Of a DNA stretch of 64,000 bases, positions 53,125-61,167 are shown in pieces; position 1 is the first letter of the stretch; every line of letters begins with the position of its first letter. The stretch lies in assembly GCA_023230585.1 (NCBI GenBank), contig JALNXB010000007.1, positions 1 to 64,000 on the forward strand. Reading direction: 5' to 3'. The translations under genes and the position numbers were made by a program. Source of the DNA: a bacterium (GTDB lineage Bacteria; Ratteibacteria; UBA8468; B48-G9; JAFGKM01). The notes under the pieces are model-generated. The model was not told the DNA's origin and ran no database searches. It saw only the letters and a list, made by a program, of their open reading frames with translations.

Positions 53125-53238
53125 AATTTTGCGTTCGGACGACAAAATGGGCGAATAGAAGGCACCCCCCATTCCGTCTTTGCGAGTGTTTATCCTATAG
53201 TCGTCTTACTCAAGTGTAGTGAAAAGGAATTAAAATTA

Positions 53239-54474
53239 ATGGAAGAAAAAAAAGAATATTTTGATGTTATAGTAGTTGGTGCAGGTCCTGCAGGGTGTAT
53301 GGCTGCAATAAAAGCAAGCGAAAACAATAAGAGAGTACTTCTTCTTGAAAAAAATAATGATATCTGTAAAAAACTCCTTTTAACTGGCAATAAACGGGGG
53401 AACATAACCAATCTAAGTACTCTTGACGAGTTTTTTCCTAAATATAGGAACGGTAATTTTTTAAGGAATGGTTTTGCTCGGTTTTTCAATTCTGACCTTA
53501 TAGATTTTTTTGAATCTAATGGGCTAAAAATAAAAGTTGAACGGGGAAAAAGAGTATATCCTGCCAGCGAAAAAGCAGAAGATATAGCCAATCTTTTTAA
53601 AGTTCTTATTGCTGAAAAGAAGATACATTTGCACCTTAGAAGTAGCGTCACAAATATAAGTTACAGAAGAAAAATCTTTGAACTAACAACATCAAAAAAC
53701 TCTTTTGCTTGCGAAAAATTAGTAATATGTTGTGGTGGAGCAAGTTTTCCAGATACTGGCTCAGAAGGAGACGGATATATATGGGCTAAAGATCTTGGGC
53801 ATACAATTATTGACCCTCTTCCTGCTTTATGTGGAATTATCACTGAAGAGTGGTACGTAAAAAAATGGCAAGGAACAACTCTTAAAAATATAGTGATACA
53901 GGCAGAACTTGAAGGTAAAAAAATTGGCGAAGAATTTGGAGAAATAATATTTACTCATTATGGAATAAGTGGTCCAGCTGCCTTAAACCTTAGCAGGATA
54001 ATATCAGAAAATAAGGATAAAGGTCTTTTAAATATAGTAATAAACCTAAAACCAGGTCTTGATGATAAAACTCTCGATAACCGTCTAATAAGAGAACTTG
54101 AAACCAACTCAAAAAAACAGCTTAAAAACCTTTTTAAAAACCTCTTACCGCTTGCATTAATTTCACCTTTTTTGAGGTATGCTAAACTTGATGAAGAAAA
54201 ACTTGCTTCTTCAATAACAAAAGAAGAGCGTAAAAGAATATTGGACTGTCTTCAAAGGTTCAGTTTTGTAGTAAAAGATACTCGTTCTTTTAATGATAGT
54301 ATGGTAACAAGAGGCGGGGTAAAAACTAAAGAGATAAATCCTAAAACAATGGAATCCAAAATTGTTCCTAAACTATACTTTGCAGGCGAAGTTATAGATA
54401 TAGATGGCAAAACCGGAGGATACAACCTTCAAGCAGCGTTTACTACTGGATATGTTGCTGGAGTTAGTGTGTAA
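53239..54474 (+). CDS. BaiN/HI0933-family flavoprotein
   Basis: A 411-residue FAD-dependent oxidoreductase. It has the dinucleotide fold VVGAGPAGCMAA and LLLEKNNDICKKLLLTGNKRGNITN at the N-terminus, GGASFPDTGSEGDGY in the middle, and near the end VTRGGVKTKEINPKTMES followed by YFAGEVIDIDGKTGGYNLQAAF, all HI0933/YhiN signatures. Family members reduce steroid or other substrates; the true substrate here is unknown. AAAAGGAA lies ahead of the ATG. It converges with the radical SAM gene and overlaps it by 11 bases. Confidence 0.9.
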   Translation: MEEKKEYFDVIVVGAGPAGCMAAIKASENNKRVLLLEKNNDICKKLLLTGNKRGNITNLSTLDEFFPKYRNGNFLRNGFARFFNSDLIDFFESNGLKIKVERGKRVYPASEKAEDIANLFKVLIAEKKIHLHLRSSVTNISYRRKIFELTTSKNSFACEKLVICCGGASFPDTGSEGDGYIWAKDLGHTIIDPLPALCGIITEEWYVKKWQGTTLKNIVIQAELEGKKIGEEFGEIIFTHYGISGPAALNLSRIISENKDKGLLNIVINLKPGLDDKTLDNRLIRELETNSKKQLKNLFKNLLPLALISPFLRYAKLDEEKLASSITKEERKRILDCLQRFSFVVKDTRSFNDSMVTRGGVKTKEINPKTMESKIVPKLYFAGEVIDIDGKTGGYNLQAAFTTGYVAGVSV

Positions 54475-55408
54475 AATTTCTTAAATAGTACCTTTCACCT
54501 CTATACTCTATTTCTCTTGCTTTTTTTTCTGTTACAAGGTTTTTTATAACATCCCACGTCTTCCCAGCTTTCTTTAAAAGTTCTTCCACCTGTTTACTGC
54601 TCATTGGATGAACAGATATAATATTTAAAATATCTTTCTCCACATCACCCGTATACCCAAACTCTACATCACCTATTCCTAAGATTAGTTCAGTATTCAG
54701 TTGAAACTCAGTAAAAATTAGGTACGCCTTGTTGATGATTTCAATACAAGGAGGTGAGACCCAATCTTCAGCAGGTGGTCTTGTAGGAATACCTATATAG
54801 GCAACCGAAGGGTTTAACCCTTTTATAAAATTAGCTACCTTTCTTAATTCTTCCTCAGAATCGTTAATATCTTTTACAAGCAATGTTTCTGTTAACAACT
54901 TGCCTTTATATTCTCTTCTAAATATCTCAATCCCTTCTAATACTTTTTTGTAATCAAGGTTTTCTGCAGGCCTATTTATCTTACCCCAAACATTTGCCTC
55001 AAAAGCATCAACCTTAATAGAAACAAGGTCGGCTTTATTTAAATCTGCACGAACATCTTTATCCCAAAGAAGAGAAGCATTTGTTATAACCGCAATTTTT
55101 ATTCCAAATTTTTTCAACTCTTCTATCTCTTTCCCAATATTTATATCAAGAGTAGGTTCACCGTCGGGCACAAAGGTTATATAATCGATTTTTTCTTTTT
55201 TCTCTTGTAATATTTTAATAATACTACCAACCTCTCCAACTATCTTTTCAACAGGATAGAAGGCTCTCCTTTCTGAGGTAACATTGTCTGTCCTTCCTAT
55301 CTGGCAATATAAACAGGAATAACTACATACTTTATATGGTATATTGTTGACTCCTAAACTCTGTCCTAACCTTCTTGAAGGAACAGGACCAAAAACTATT
55401 CTTTCCAT
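54464..55408 (-). CDS. Radical SAM protein (COG0731-like)
   Basis: A 314-residue radical SAM enzyme. It starts MERIVFGPVPSRRLGQSLG and has the CSYSCLYCQ cluster motif (CxxxCxxC), the FVPDGEPTLD region and ITNASLL. A C-terminal winged-helix-like end contains KQVEELLKKAGKTWDVI. This COG0731 group is distinct from the AmmeMemoRadiSam enzyme, so it is not the missing partner of the AMMECR1/MEMO genes. The ATG at 55406-55408 follows AAAGGAT; a TTG 11 codons upstream is rejected. It probably stands alone. Confidence 0.85.
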   Translation of the reverse strand: MERIVFGPVPSRRLGQSLGVNNIPYKVCSYSCLYCQIGRTDNVTSERRAFYPVEKIVGEVGSIIKILQEKKEKIDYITFVPDGEPTLDINIGKEIEELKKFGIKIAVITNASLLWDKDVRADLNKADLVSIKVDAFEANVWGKINRPAENLDYKKVLEGIEIFRREYKGKLLTETLLVKDINDSEEELRKVANFIKGLNPSVAYIGIPTRPPAEDWVSPPCIEIINKAYLIFTEFQLNTELILGIGDVEFGYTGDVEKDILNIISVHPMSSKQVEELLKKAGKTWDVIKNLVTEKKAREIEYRGERYYLRNFTH

Positions 55409-55763
55409 TTTAAAATCCTTTAAAAAACTACGTTCTGCCAAATTTATCTATGCTTTAAACTATAGTTGCGAGCAGTTTATCTTATACACAATTGTTTACT
55501 TTCCAATACACTCTTAAAGACGGCAACAAGACGAAGGTCCGACCTTCGTGATTACCACATACTTTTTCCCTTCCAATTTGTAATCCTGAACTTGTTTCAG
55601 GATCTCTAACTTAATCCACGCTGGTAATAGATACAGCGTAAAAACGAGATTCCGGATCAAGTCCAGAATGACATACAAAGGAAGTCTCCGCCTTTATCTT
55701 TATGAGCATTCTTTTTTGACACAACCAAAAACTATTGACATAATTATAATAAAAAAAGAACAA
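55409..55763. other. Intergenic stretch holding the inverted 94-nt repeat
   Basis: About 355 bases between the radical SAM and creatininase-like genes. It contains copy 2 of the three-hairpin element (55579-55672). A plus-strand promoter-like pair (TTGACA 55716-55721, 17 bases, CATAAT 55739-55744) points into the end of the creatininase gene, antisense to it. The first 150 bases show nothing I recognise. Confidence 0.5.
55579..55672 (-). repeat. 94-nt three-hairpin element, copy 2 (inverted)
   Basis: On the minus strand this is GTCATTCTGGACTTGATCC onward, identical to 53031-53124 apart from one base in the first stem. All three hairpins remain. With copy 1 it makes a 2.45 kb inverted-repeat-bounded block. 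Confidence 0.85.
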
Positions 55764-56603
55764 CTACGTCTGCTTCAATTCTACTTTCTTATATTTCCCG
55801 TCATATTTTTTTTCAAGTTTTTTTATTTTATCTATTATTAACCTAACAGCTTCATTTACAACCTCTTTACCCAGTTTTTCAGAAGCTTTTTTAGGGTTAC
55901 CTATAACACCTACCTTAACTTTTGGATGAGATATTGTCCGTGGAATTACAACGTCTTCATCTACAATTTTCTCTGCATACCAACCTTTAAGTTGCATTTT
56001 TCTAACAGCATCTGTGTCCCGTTCCATCTCTTCCATCCGTACAAGGTGAGGAGCAACAGCAAGCATCATAGAAGTTTCAAGCCAACCTGCATGCCAATCT
56101 TGGTCCTTAACAGCTTGTTTCCATCCTTTCCCAGATTCGTCAAAACTCCATACAGGAAACATTGACACCATAACATCAGAAAATATAGGATTGCTTTTCA
56201 ATAACAGTTTTACTGAAATATCTATAACTTTTAGGTTCTCCCCGCCTCCGTGTCCTAAAAAAATATATATTTTCTTAAACCCTTGCGAAGCAAGAGAAAT
56301 CAGTATATCAGAAATCACAAGAGCAGTAACAGAAGGTGAGATATTTATTGTTCCGGGTAAAGAACCACCAGAAAAAGAGGTGTAGAAGACTGGCGCCATC
56401 AGAATATTCATTTTTTCAGCAACTAACCGTCCTACTTCACGCGCCATTAAAGCGTCTGTGATAAGAGGTAAGTGGTAACCGTGTTGCTCTATAATCCCAA
56501 TAGGTAATATTATAGAATTGTTTTTTGTTAGATATTCTCTTACTGTTTTAACAGTCATCTCTTCCATTATTGGAAACCCCACTTTCTTCTTATCTTTACT
56601 CAT
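55764..56603 (-). CDS. Creatininase-family amidohydrolase
   Basis: A 279-residue creatininase-fold protein. It has IILPIGIIEQHGYHLPLITDA (E, H and D metal ligands), FYTSFSGGSLPGTINIS, and LGHGGGENLKVI, with WHAGWLETS as the later ligand and substrate motif. The family hydrolyses cyclic amides or small amidines, and others process mycofactocin or riboflavin-type intermediates; the substrate is not known here. The ATG at 56601-56603 follows AAGGAGATAAGG; a start 13 codons upstream overlaps the previous gene. It is the second gene of the operon with the ceramidase-like gene. Confidence 0.86.
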   Translation of the reverse strand: MSKDKKKVGFPIMEEMTVKTVREYLTKNNSIILPIGIIEQHGYHLPLITDALMAREVGRLVAEKMNILMAPVFYTSFSGGSLPGTINISPSVTALVISDILISLASQGFKKIYIFLGHGGGENLKVIDISVKLLLKSNPIFSDVMVSMFPVWSFDESGKGWKQAVKDQDWHAGWLETSMMLAVAPHLVRMEEMERDTDAVRKMQLKGWYAEKIVDEDVVIPRTISHPKVKVGVIGNPKKASEKLGKEVVNEAVRLIIDKIKKLEKKYDGKYKKVELKQT

Positions 56604-56619
56604 CCTTATCTCCTTAAAA

Positions 56620-57906
56620 TTACTTTTCTTTTGAAAGTTCATTCAACATCTCAATGACTTTATCAACCATCATCTCAACACCTTCTGCAGAGGCTTTGTT
56701 ACCTCGAGTAACCAACGGTTCATACCCGCCTTCCAGCCACGCTTTTTTAGTAACCAAATACCCGAGAGTATCTGCACCTAATTCAACAGGATATGTCCAA
56801 CCAAAGGGGCTCTCTTTTTTTATTTTTAACCCTGATTCAACAAAAGTCTCCCCAGGAAGAGATGTAAACCCTATATCGCCAATTCGCCAAGCCTGCAAAA
56901 TAGTTACATCTTCTTTTTTTCCTTCTTTTCTTATATGTTCCAGTTCGTTGAAAAAATATTGTTGTGATTCTTCTGACCATCCAGAATCAGATATCCTTTT
57001 CTCTTGGGCACTTCCAAAATCTCTTCTTGGCACAACCACCTCTTTTTTTATTGCTGAAAGTTTTAAAGGAATATTTTTAGGGTTACGTTTTTCAAGCGCT
57101 GGAATTATTTTTTCTGCAAGTTTATCACCAACCGCTCTATGCTTTAAATCATTTGAGTTTATATCTGCAAATGTTCCAGGGAGAAACAGAGTTACTACCT
57201 GTTTACCAAACCTTTCATTAATCCTTGAAGCAACAACAGCAGGATAATCTCCACTAAATCTTGGTCCAAAATTTGTGTTGGTATGTAGAGTAAAATGGAA
57301 CATCACAGACATTAGGTTTCCTTCTTCATCATCAAAAGCAAGTATACCTATCTCGGGGTCAGTAAAACCAGAAGAACCAAGGGATTGTTCTTCTTCAGGT
57401 GCCTGCTGTAAGTTCCAGGTATTTATTACTTTACCGTCCTTAAAAGATACTCTACGATTATGTCCTAACCCGTAATGAAAACTTCTCTGACGGCTAAACC
57501 TTGCAGGTTTCTTTGATGAATCAGCAACAACTACAGATTCAACTGCCTTTCCGCATAAAGAAGTTAACCAATCCATATTTACATTGTCATTTTTAGTTGA
57601 GGTGGGTATAGTATATGGTCCTGTATGAGTATGTGATGTTGTCCAGATTATATGGCTTGCAGGAATACCTGTCTTCTCTGAAGCGATTGAAACAAAAGCA
57701 TCTCCAAATTCTCGAGAAAGTTTCACAAGGTCAAAAACAACATATACCAACCTTTCTCCATTAGACTCCAAAACTATTGATTTTACGTAAAGAGGGTCCT
57801 CAATGCCTATAGATATTCTCGGTTTGAGACTTCCAGCCAGAGGTGTCCCAACCGGGGGTGTAATGTCAACTTCAGATGTTCCTACCAATAACTTGTTTTT
57901 TACCAT
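56620..57906 (-). CDS. Neutral/alkaline ceramidase-like hydrolase
   Basis: A 428-residue protein with LLVGTSEVDITPPVGTPLAG at the start, TSHTHTGPYT (zinc histidines), the FHFTLHTNTNFGP segment and SGDYPAVVA, typical of the neutral/alkaline non-lysosomal ceramidase N-terminal domain. Such proteins are often exported, but no signal peptide is seen here, and many bacterial homologues have unproven activity. The ATG at 57904-57906 follows CAGGAG; a longer reading of 26 residues covers a promoter and is rejected. It leads an operon with the creatininase-like gene. Confidence 0.85.
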   Translation of the reverse strand: MVKNKLLVGTSEVDITPPVGTPLAGSLKPRISIGIEDPLYVKSIVLESNGERLVYVVFDLVKLSREFGDAFVSIASEKTGIPASHIIWTTSHTHTGPYTIPTSTKNDNVNMDWLTSLCGKAVESVVVADSSKKPARFSRQRSFHYGLGHNRRVSFKDGKVINTWNLQQAPEEEQSLGSSGFTDPEIGILAFDDEEGNLMSVMFHFTLHTNTNFGPRFSGDYPAVVASRINERFGKQVVTLFLPGTFADINSNDLKHRAVGDKLAEKIIPALEKRNPKNIPLKLSAIKKEVVVPRRDFGSAQEKRISDSGWSEESQQYFFNELEHIRKEGKKEDVTILQAWRIGDIGFTSLPGETFVESGLKIKKESPFGWTYPVELGADTLGYLVTKKAWLEGGYEPLVTRGNKASAEGVEMMVDKVIEMLNELSKEK

Positions 57907-57952
57907 TTTAATCGTCTCCTGTAAGTTATAAGTAAACATTGCGTATAAATGA

Positions 57953-57980
57953 ATTATACACCTTTTAACACCTCTGTCAA
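57953..57980 (-). promoter_or_regulatory. Consensus promoter for the ceramidase-creatininase operon
   Basis: On the minus strand an exact TTGACA (57975-57980) and an exact TATAAT (57953-57958) are 16 bases apart, with about 45 bases of leader before the ATG. Both boxes being perfect makes this one of the best promoter matches in the window. It is back to back with the alr promoter. Confidence 0.8.
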
Positions 57981-57992
57981 ACAAAATTTAAC

Positions 57993-58021
57993 TTGATTAA
58001 AGATGTGAAGTTTTGTATACT
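57993..58021 (+). promoter_or_regulatory. Promoter for alr
   Basis: TTGATT at 57993-57998 and TATACT at 58016-58021 (five of six) are 17 bases apart, and transcription should start near 58028, 55 bases ahead of the alr ATG. The -35 box lies 12 bases from the -35 box of the divergent ceramidase promoter. Confidence 0.6.
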
Positions 58022-58082
58022 GATACTGTTAAATTACTTTTTAAAACCAAATTTTATAAGAAAATTACGGAGAAGAGAAACA

Positions 58083-59174
58083 ATGAAAGACGGAATAAGG
58101 GTCACAAGAGTCGAAATCAATCTTAATAATACAAGACACAACCTTAACGAAATCAGAAAAAAGGTTGGAAAATCAAAAATAATGGCTGTAATGAAAGGGA
58201 ACGCTTATGGACACGGTATGGTTGGGGTAAGCCGTTTTCTTGAAAAAGAAGGGGTGGATTATATTGGCATAGCTCTACTTGAAGAGGGAATTGAACTTAG
58301 AAAAGCAGGTATTAAAATCCCTATACTTGTCCTTAGTGGTATACAAGCAGAAGAGGCAGAAGAAGCAGTTAAGTACGACTTGACTATAAACCTATGTAAT
58401 ATGAAGGTTGCAGAACAACTATCTTTAGCCTCTCAAAAACTCAACAAAACAGCCATTGCACACTTAAAAATCGATACAGGTCAGATACGTTATGGGTTAC
58501 TACCAAAAGATACCCTGCCTTTTGTTAAAGAGGTTTCTAAATTAAAAGGTGTTATTCTTGAAGGAATATTTTCTTATGGCGGAACGTCCGAGGAAAAATT
58601 AGATATCTTTTTAAAACTACTTGATTCTCTTGAGAAAGAAGGTTACACATTTAAATTGAGGCATATTGCAAGTAGCGGTTCTCTTTATATTGATTACTCT
58701 AAGAGTTATCTTGATATGGTAAGGGCCGGTCTTTTTTTTCACGGTACAGGCAGAAATGCTGCTGAGTTAAATTTAAGACCAGCCTTTTCAATGAAAAGCG
58801 CTGTAGCTTTTTCAAAAATAGTACCTGCTGGCAGATTTAGTTTTTATGGGCTGGGTTACGAACTGAAAGAACCGACCAATATATTAATAATAGCCATGGG
58901 CTACGGAGACGGTTATTTTAAAGCCCTTTCGCGTAAGAGTGAAGTTTTAATCAGAGGTAAACGGTTTCCTATTGTTGGTATAGGTATGGACACCCTAATA
59001 GTAAAAACTGATAAAGAAGAGATACAAGCAGGGGAAGAGGTTCAAATTATAGGAAAACAGGGTAATGAAGAGATTACAGTTTACGAAATTGCTCAAAAAC
59101 TTGGTATAGGAGTTAACGAGTTTACAGGAGCAATTTCAACAAGAGTCCCAAGAGTTTTTATTGAAAAGGAATAA
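58083..59174 (+). CDS. alr: Alanine racemase
   Basis: A 363-residue PLP enzyme. It has AVMKGNAYGHG (PLP lysine; the usual form is VVKANAYGHG), HLKIDTGQIRYGL, ASSGSLY, VRAGLFFHG, the FSFYGLGYEL region (tyrosine), MGYGDGYFKALS and GIGMDTLIV. It supplies D-alanine for peptidoglycan. The start is the ATG at 58083 behind GGAGAAGAG; a reading 30 codons longer contains the promoter. The MK-GN variation at the lysine and the GIGMD end are slightly divergent but keep the lysine and tyrosine. It overlaps no gene; the pseudouridine synthase follows by 7 bases. Confidence 0.93.
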   Translation: MKDGIRVTRVEINLNNTRHNLNEIRKKVGKSKIMAVMKGNAYGHGMVGVSRFLEKEGVDYIGIALLEEGIELRKAGIKIPILVLSGIQAEEAEEAVKYDLTINLCNMKVAEQLSLASQKLNKTAIAHLKIDTGQIRYGLLPKDTLPFVKEVSKLKGVILEGIFSYGGTSEEKLDIFLKLLDSLEKEGYTFKLRHIASSGSLYIDYSKSYLDMVRAGLFFHGTGRNAAELNLRPAFSMKSAVAFSKIVPAGRFSFYGLGYELKEPTNILIIAMGYGDGYFKALSRKSEVLIRGKRFPIVGIGMDTLIVKTDKEEIQAGEEVQIIGKQGNEEITVYEIAQKLGIGVNEFTGAISTRVPRVFIEKE

Positions 59175-59181
59175 ATATAAT

Positions 59182-59916
59182 ATGGTTAAATTGAATGTTT
59201 ATCTTTCCAGATGCGGTGTTGCCTCTAGGCGGAAAGCAGATACGCTAATAAAAAATGGTGCTGTATCTATAAATGGAAAAAGAGTCTTCCAACCATACAT
59301 AGAAGTTGATGAAGATTCTGACATTATTAAGGTCTTTGACAAAAGGATTTCACTACAAAAAAAAGTCTATCTTGCACTAAACAAACCAGAAGGGTATACA
59401 TCCACTTTAAAAGATAGATTTGCCACTCTAAAGGTTACAGATTTAATACCACCTGAAATGGGAAAAGTTTTTCCAGCAGGTCGATTGGATAAAAACTCTA
59501 CTGGGCTCATTATTTTAACAACTGACGGGGATTTTGCTCAATCTATGACACATCCAGCATTTGAGGTTGAAAAAGAGTATGAAGTTACTGTAACACCAGT
59601 ATTTGACCCTAAAAAAATATATATCTTAAAAAAGGGTATCCTTGATGAAGGGGAAAGGTTAAAAGCCCACTCCGGAAAAATGATAAAGAACCTACCTTTA
59701 CAGAAAAGAAGCCTTATTTCTATTGTTATGAAAGAAGGCAAAAAAAGAGAGGTTCGAAGGATGTTTGAAAGACTAAATTACACAATCATTTCACTTGAGA
59801 GAGTTAGAATAGGAAATATCCTATTAGGTGGATTAAAACCTGGTGAATATAGACCCTTATCTCAAAAAGAAATCTCTTTCTTCCTCAAAAGAACACCTAA
59901 GACTATTGAAACTTAA
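59182..59916 (+). CDS. RsuA/RluB-family pseudouridine synthase
   Basis: A 244-residue protein. An S4 RNA-binding domain (VYLSRCGVASRRKADTLIKNGAV) precedes the synthase core with the catalytic aspartate in AGRLDKNSTGLIILTTDGDF, ALNKPEGYTST, and KREVRRMFERLNY. It resembles RluB (23S U2605) or RsuA (16S U516); the two cannot be separated with confidence. The ATG at 59182 follows AAAGGA; a longer start overlaps alr. It converges with the tRNA-binding gene. Confidence 0.92.
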   Translation: MVKLNVYLSRCGVASRRKADTLIKNGAVSINGKRVFQPYIEVDEDSDIIKVFDKRISLQKKVYLALNKPEGYTSTLKDRFATLKVTDLIPPEMGKVFPAGRLDKNSTGLIILTTDGDFAQSMTHPAFEVEKEYEVTVTPVFDPKKIYILKKGILDEGERLKAHSGKMIKNLPLQKRSLISIVMKEGKKREVRRMFERLNYTIISLERVRIGNILLGGLKPGEYRPLSQKEISFFLKRTPKTIET

Positions 59917-59921
59917 CTGGT

Positions 59922-60242
59922 TTATGAAATTATACTACCGGGTGATGTTTCTCTATCTGTTGTAAGCATAGAAAGTTTGTCATCAGACAAGGTAGCCAAA
60001 AGCATACCTTTACTTTCAATACCTCTTATAACTTTTGGTTCAAGATTAACCAGCACCACGACTGTTTTACCAACAAGTTCTTCTTTGGTATACCAGGGTT
60101 TTATACCAGCAACCAATTTTCTTACCTCTATACCTATATCAACAGTAACAAGATACAACTTGTCTGCCCCTTCAATATCTTCAACCTCCAGAACTTTTCC
60201 AATCCGTATTTCCATCTCTTTGAAAGCATTGTAACTAATCAT
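59922..60242 (-). CDS. Stand-alone tRNA-binding domain protein (Trbp111/MetG C-terminal-like)
   Basis: A 106-residue protein made only of the EMAP/Trbp111-type OB-fold tRNA-binding domain: EMEIRIGKVLEVEDIEGADKLYLVTVDIG and VVLVNLEPKVIRGIESKGMLLA. In MetRS this domain dimerises the enzyme and binds the outside of L-shaped tRNA; here it is free-standing. A MetRS gene is not nearby. AGGAGAAG precedes the ATG. It could be a tRNA chaperone or a separately encoded MetRS beta subunit. Confidence 0.88.
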   Translation of the reverse strand: MISYNAFKEMEIRIGKVLEVEDIEGADKLYLVTVDIGIEVRKLVAGIKPWYTKEELVGKTVVVLVNLEPKVIRGIESKGMLLATLSDDKLSMLTTDRETSPGSIIS

Positions 60243-60315
60243 TTTCTTCTCCTCCTGTTTATTTCAGTATTTTGCTTTTGTTGTTTGTTTTTCGCTTGCT
60301 AATCGACGCCTTTTA

Positions 60316-60373
60316 TTCCCCTACTCTGAGCCTGTTGAACCTAAAAGAGGACAAAAAAGGGAGTGAGTAGACA
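60316..60373 (-). repeat. Shortened relative of the folded element
   Basis: Read on the minus strand it starts TGTCTACTCACTCCC and ends GTTCAACAGGCTCAGAGTAGGGGAA, joining the type 2 start (also at 52838) directly to the inner part of the 198-bp element, as if by deletion. The flanking GTATAAGG is shared with the full copies. In this copy those bases are the last codons and stop (GTA TAA) of the IMPase gene. Confidence 0.65.
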
Positions 60374-60375
60374 CC

Positions 60376-61122
60376 TTATACTTTTTTATTTAACTCTTCA
60401 AATTGAATAAGGTTATTTCCTGCAAAATGTAGAACCGTACCATCAAAAGGAACCTTTTGATATTCTCCTCCTGCCTCTTCTACAATTATTTTACCTGCTG
60501 CAACATCCCATTCTTTTAAACCAGCTTCAACAAAAATATCTGTCCTACCTGAAGCTACATAACACAAATCAAGAGCTGCAGCACCCATAATTCTTACTTT
60601 CTTTACATCCATCACCAAAGAAGAGAAAATATCTGTTCCTGTCTTGATTTCTTTTTGGGTCTTCATCAAACCAACAGTGAGTACAGATTCCTTTAAAGTT
60701 TGAACTTTACTTACCTCTATCTTTTCACCATTTAAAAATGCACCTTCTCCTGTAAACGCTTGAAAAATTTCATCTCTAAAAAAATCATATACTACCCCAA
60801 ACCCTTTATCTCCATTTAAACAAGCTATAGAAACACAGCATTGAGGTATCCCCCTATAATAATTAAAAGTTCCATCAAGCGGGTCTATTATCCACAAATA
60901 TCCTGAAGAACTCTCCTTATTTCCTTTTTCTTCAGAAATATAACCATCACAAGGAAAATATTTTTCTATTCCGTTAAGTATAAGTTTTTCGCTATCTTGG
61001 TCTTGGACAAGTTTAATATCATAAGGAAATTCTTGAAATATAGTGGGAAACTTTGCTGATTTTTTTAATAATCCTCCAGCTTCTTTTGCTAAAACAATAG
61101 ATTCTTGGTATCTTTTTTTCAT
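60376..61122 (-). CDS. Inositol monophosphatase-family phosphatase
   Basis: A 248-residue IMPase with ISEEKGNK, the metal/phosphate motif WIIDPLDGTFNYYRGIP, and the closing LKEWDVAAGKIIVEEAGGEY. It dephosphorylates inositol-1-phosphate or related sugar or nucleotide phosphates; CysQ-like activity cannot be excluded. Its last codons NKKV and the stop lie at the conserved edge of the folded element (60373). It starts 45 bases after gatA, behind GGAAACC. Confidence 0.9.
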   Translation of the reverse strand: MKKRYQESIVLAKEAGGLLKKSAKFPTIFQEFPYDIKLVQDQDSEKLILNGIEKYFPCDGYISEEKGNKESSSGYLWIIDPLDGTFNYYRGIPQCCVSIACLNGDKGFGVVYDFFRDEIFQAFTGEGAFLNGEKIEVSKVQTLKESVLTVGLMKTQKEIKTGTDIFSSLVMDVKKVRIMGAAALDLCYVASGRTDIFVEAGLKEWDVAAGKIIVEEAGGEYQKVPFDGTVLHFAGNNLIQFEELNKKV

Positions 61123-61167
61123 TTTTATAAGGTTTCCTTCTGAGTTTTTAATTAATAAGAAGAAAAT

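Larger units (their letters stand above)
52514..53238. other. Repeat island between purH and the BaiN-like gene
   Basis: This 725-base non-coding stretch is a nest of repeats. It begins with the 198-bp element (52537-52734), then 52738-52800 with an imperfect palindrome GAGGGTTGCC/GGCATTCCTC. A degenerate element end follows at 52838-52870, then a TCCGCC/GGTGGA stem near 52934-52962, and last the 94-nt three-hairpin element (53031-53124). The open frames within are short and stem-rich; none resembles a protein. GC is clearly above the surroundings. Confidence 0.75.

Noticed and set aside
54464..55408. Radical SAM gene as the third part of an AmmeMemoRadiSam set
   Set aside because: Its GPVPSRRLGQSLG start and CxxxCxxC context fit the COG0731 group, not the AmmeMemoRadiSam enzyme, and it is far from the AMMECR1 and MEMO genes.
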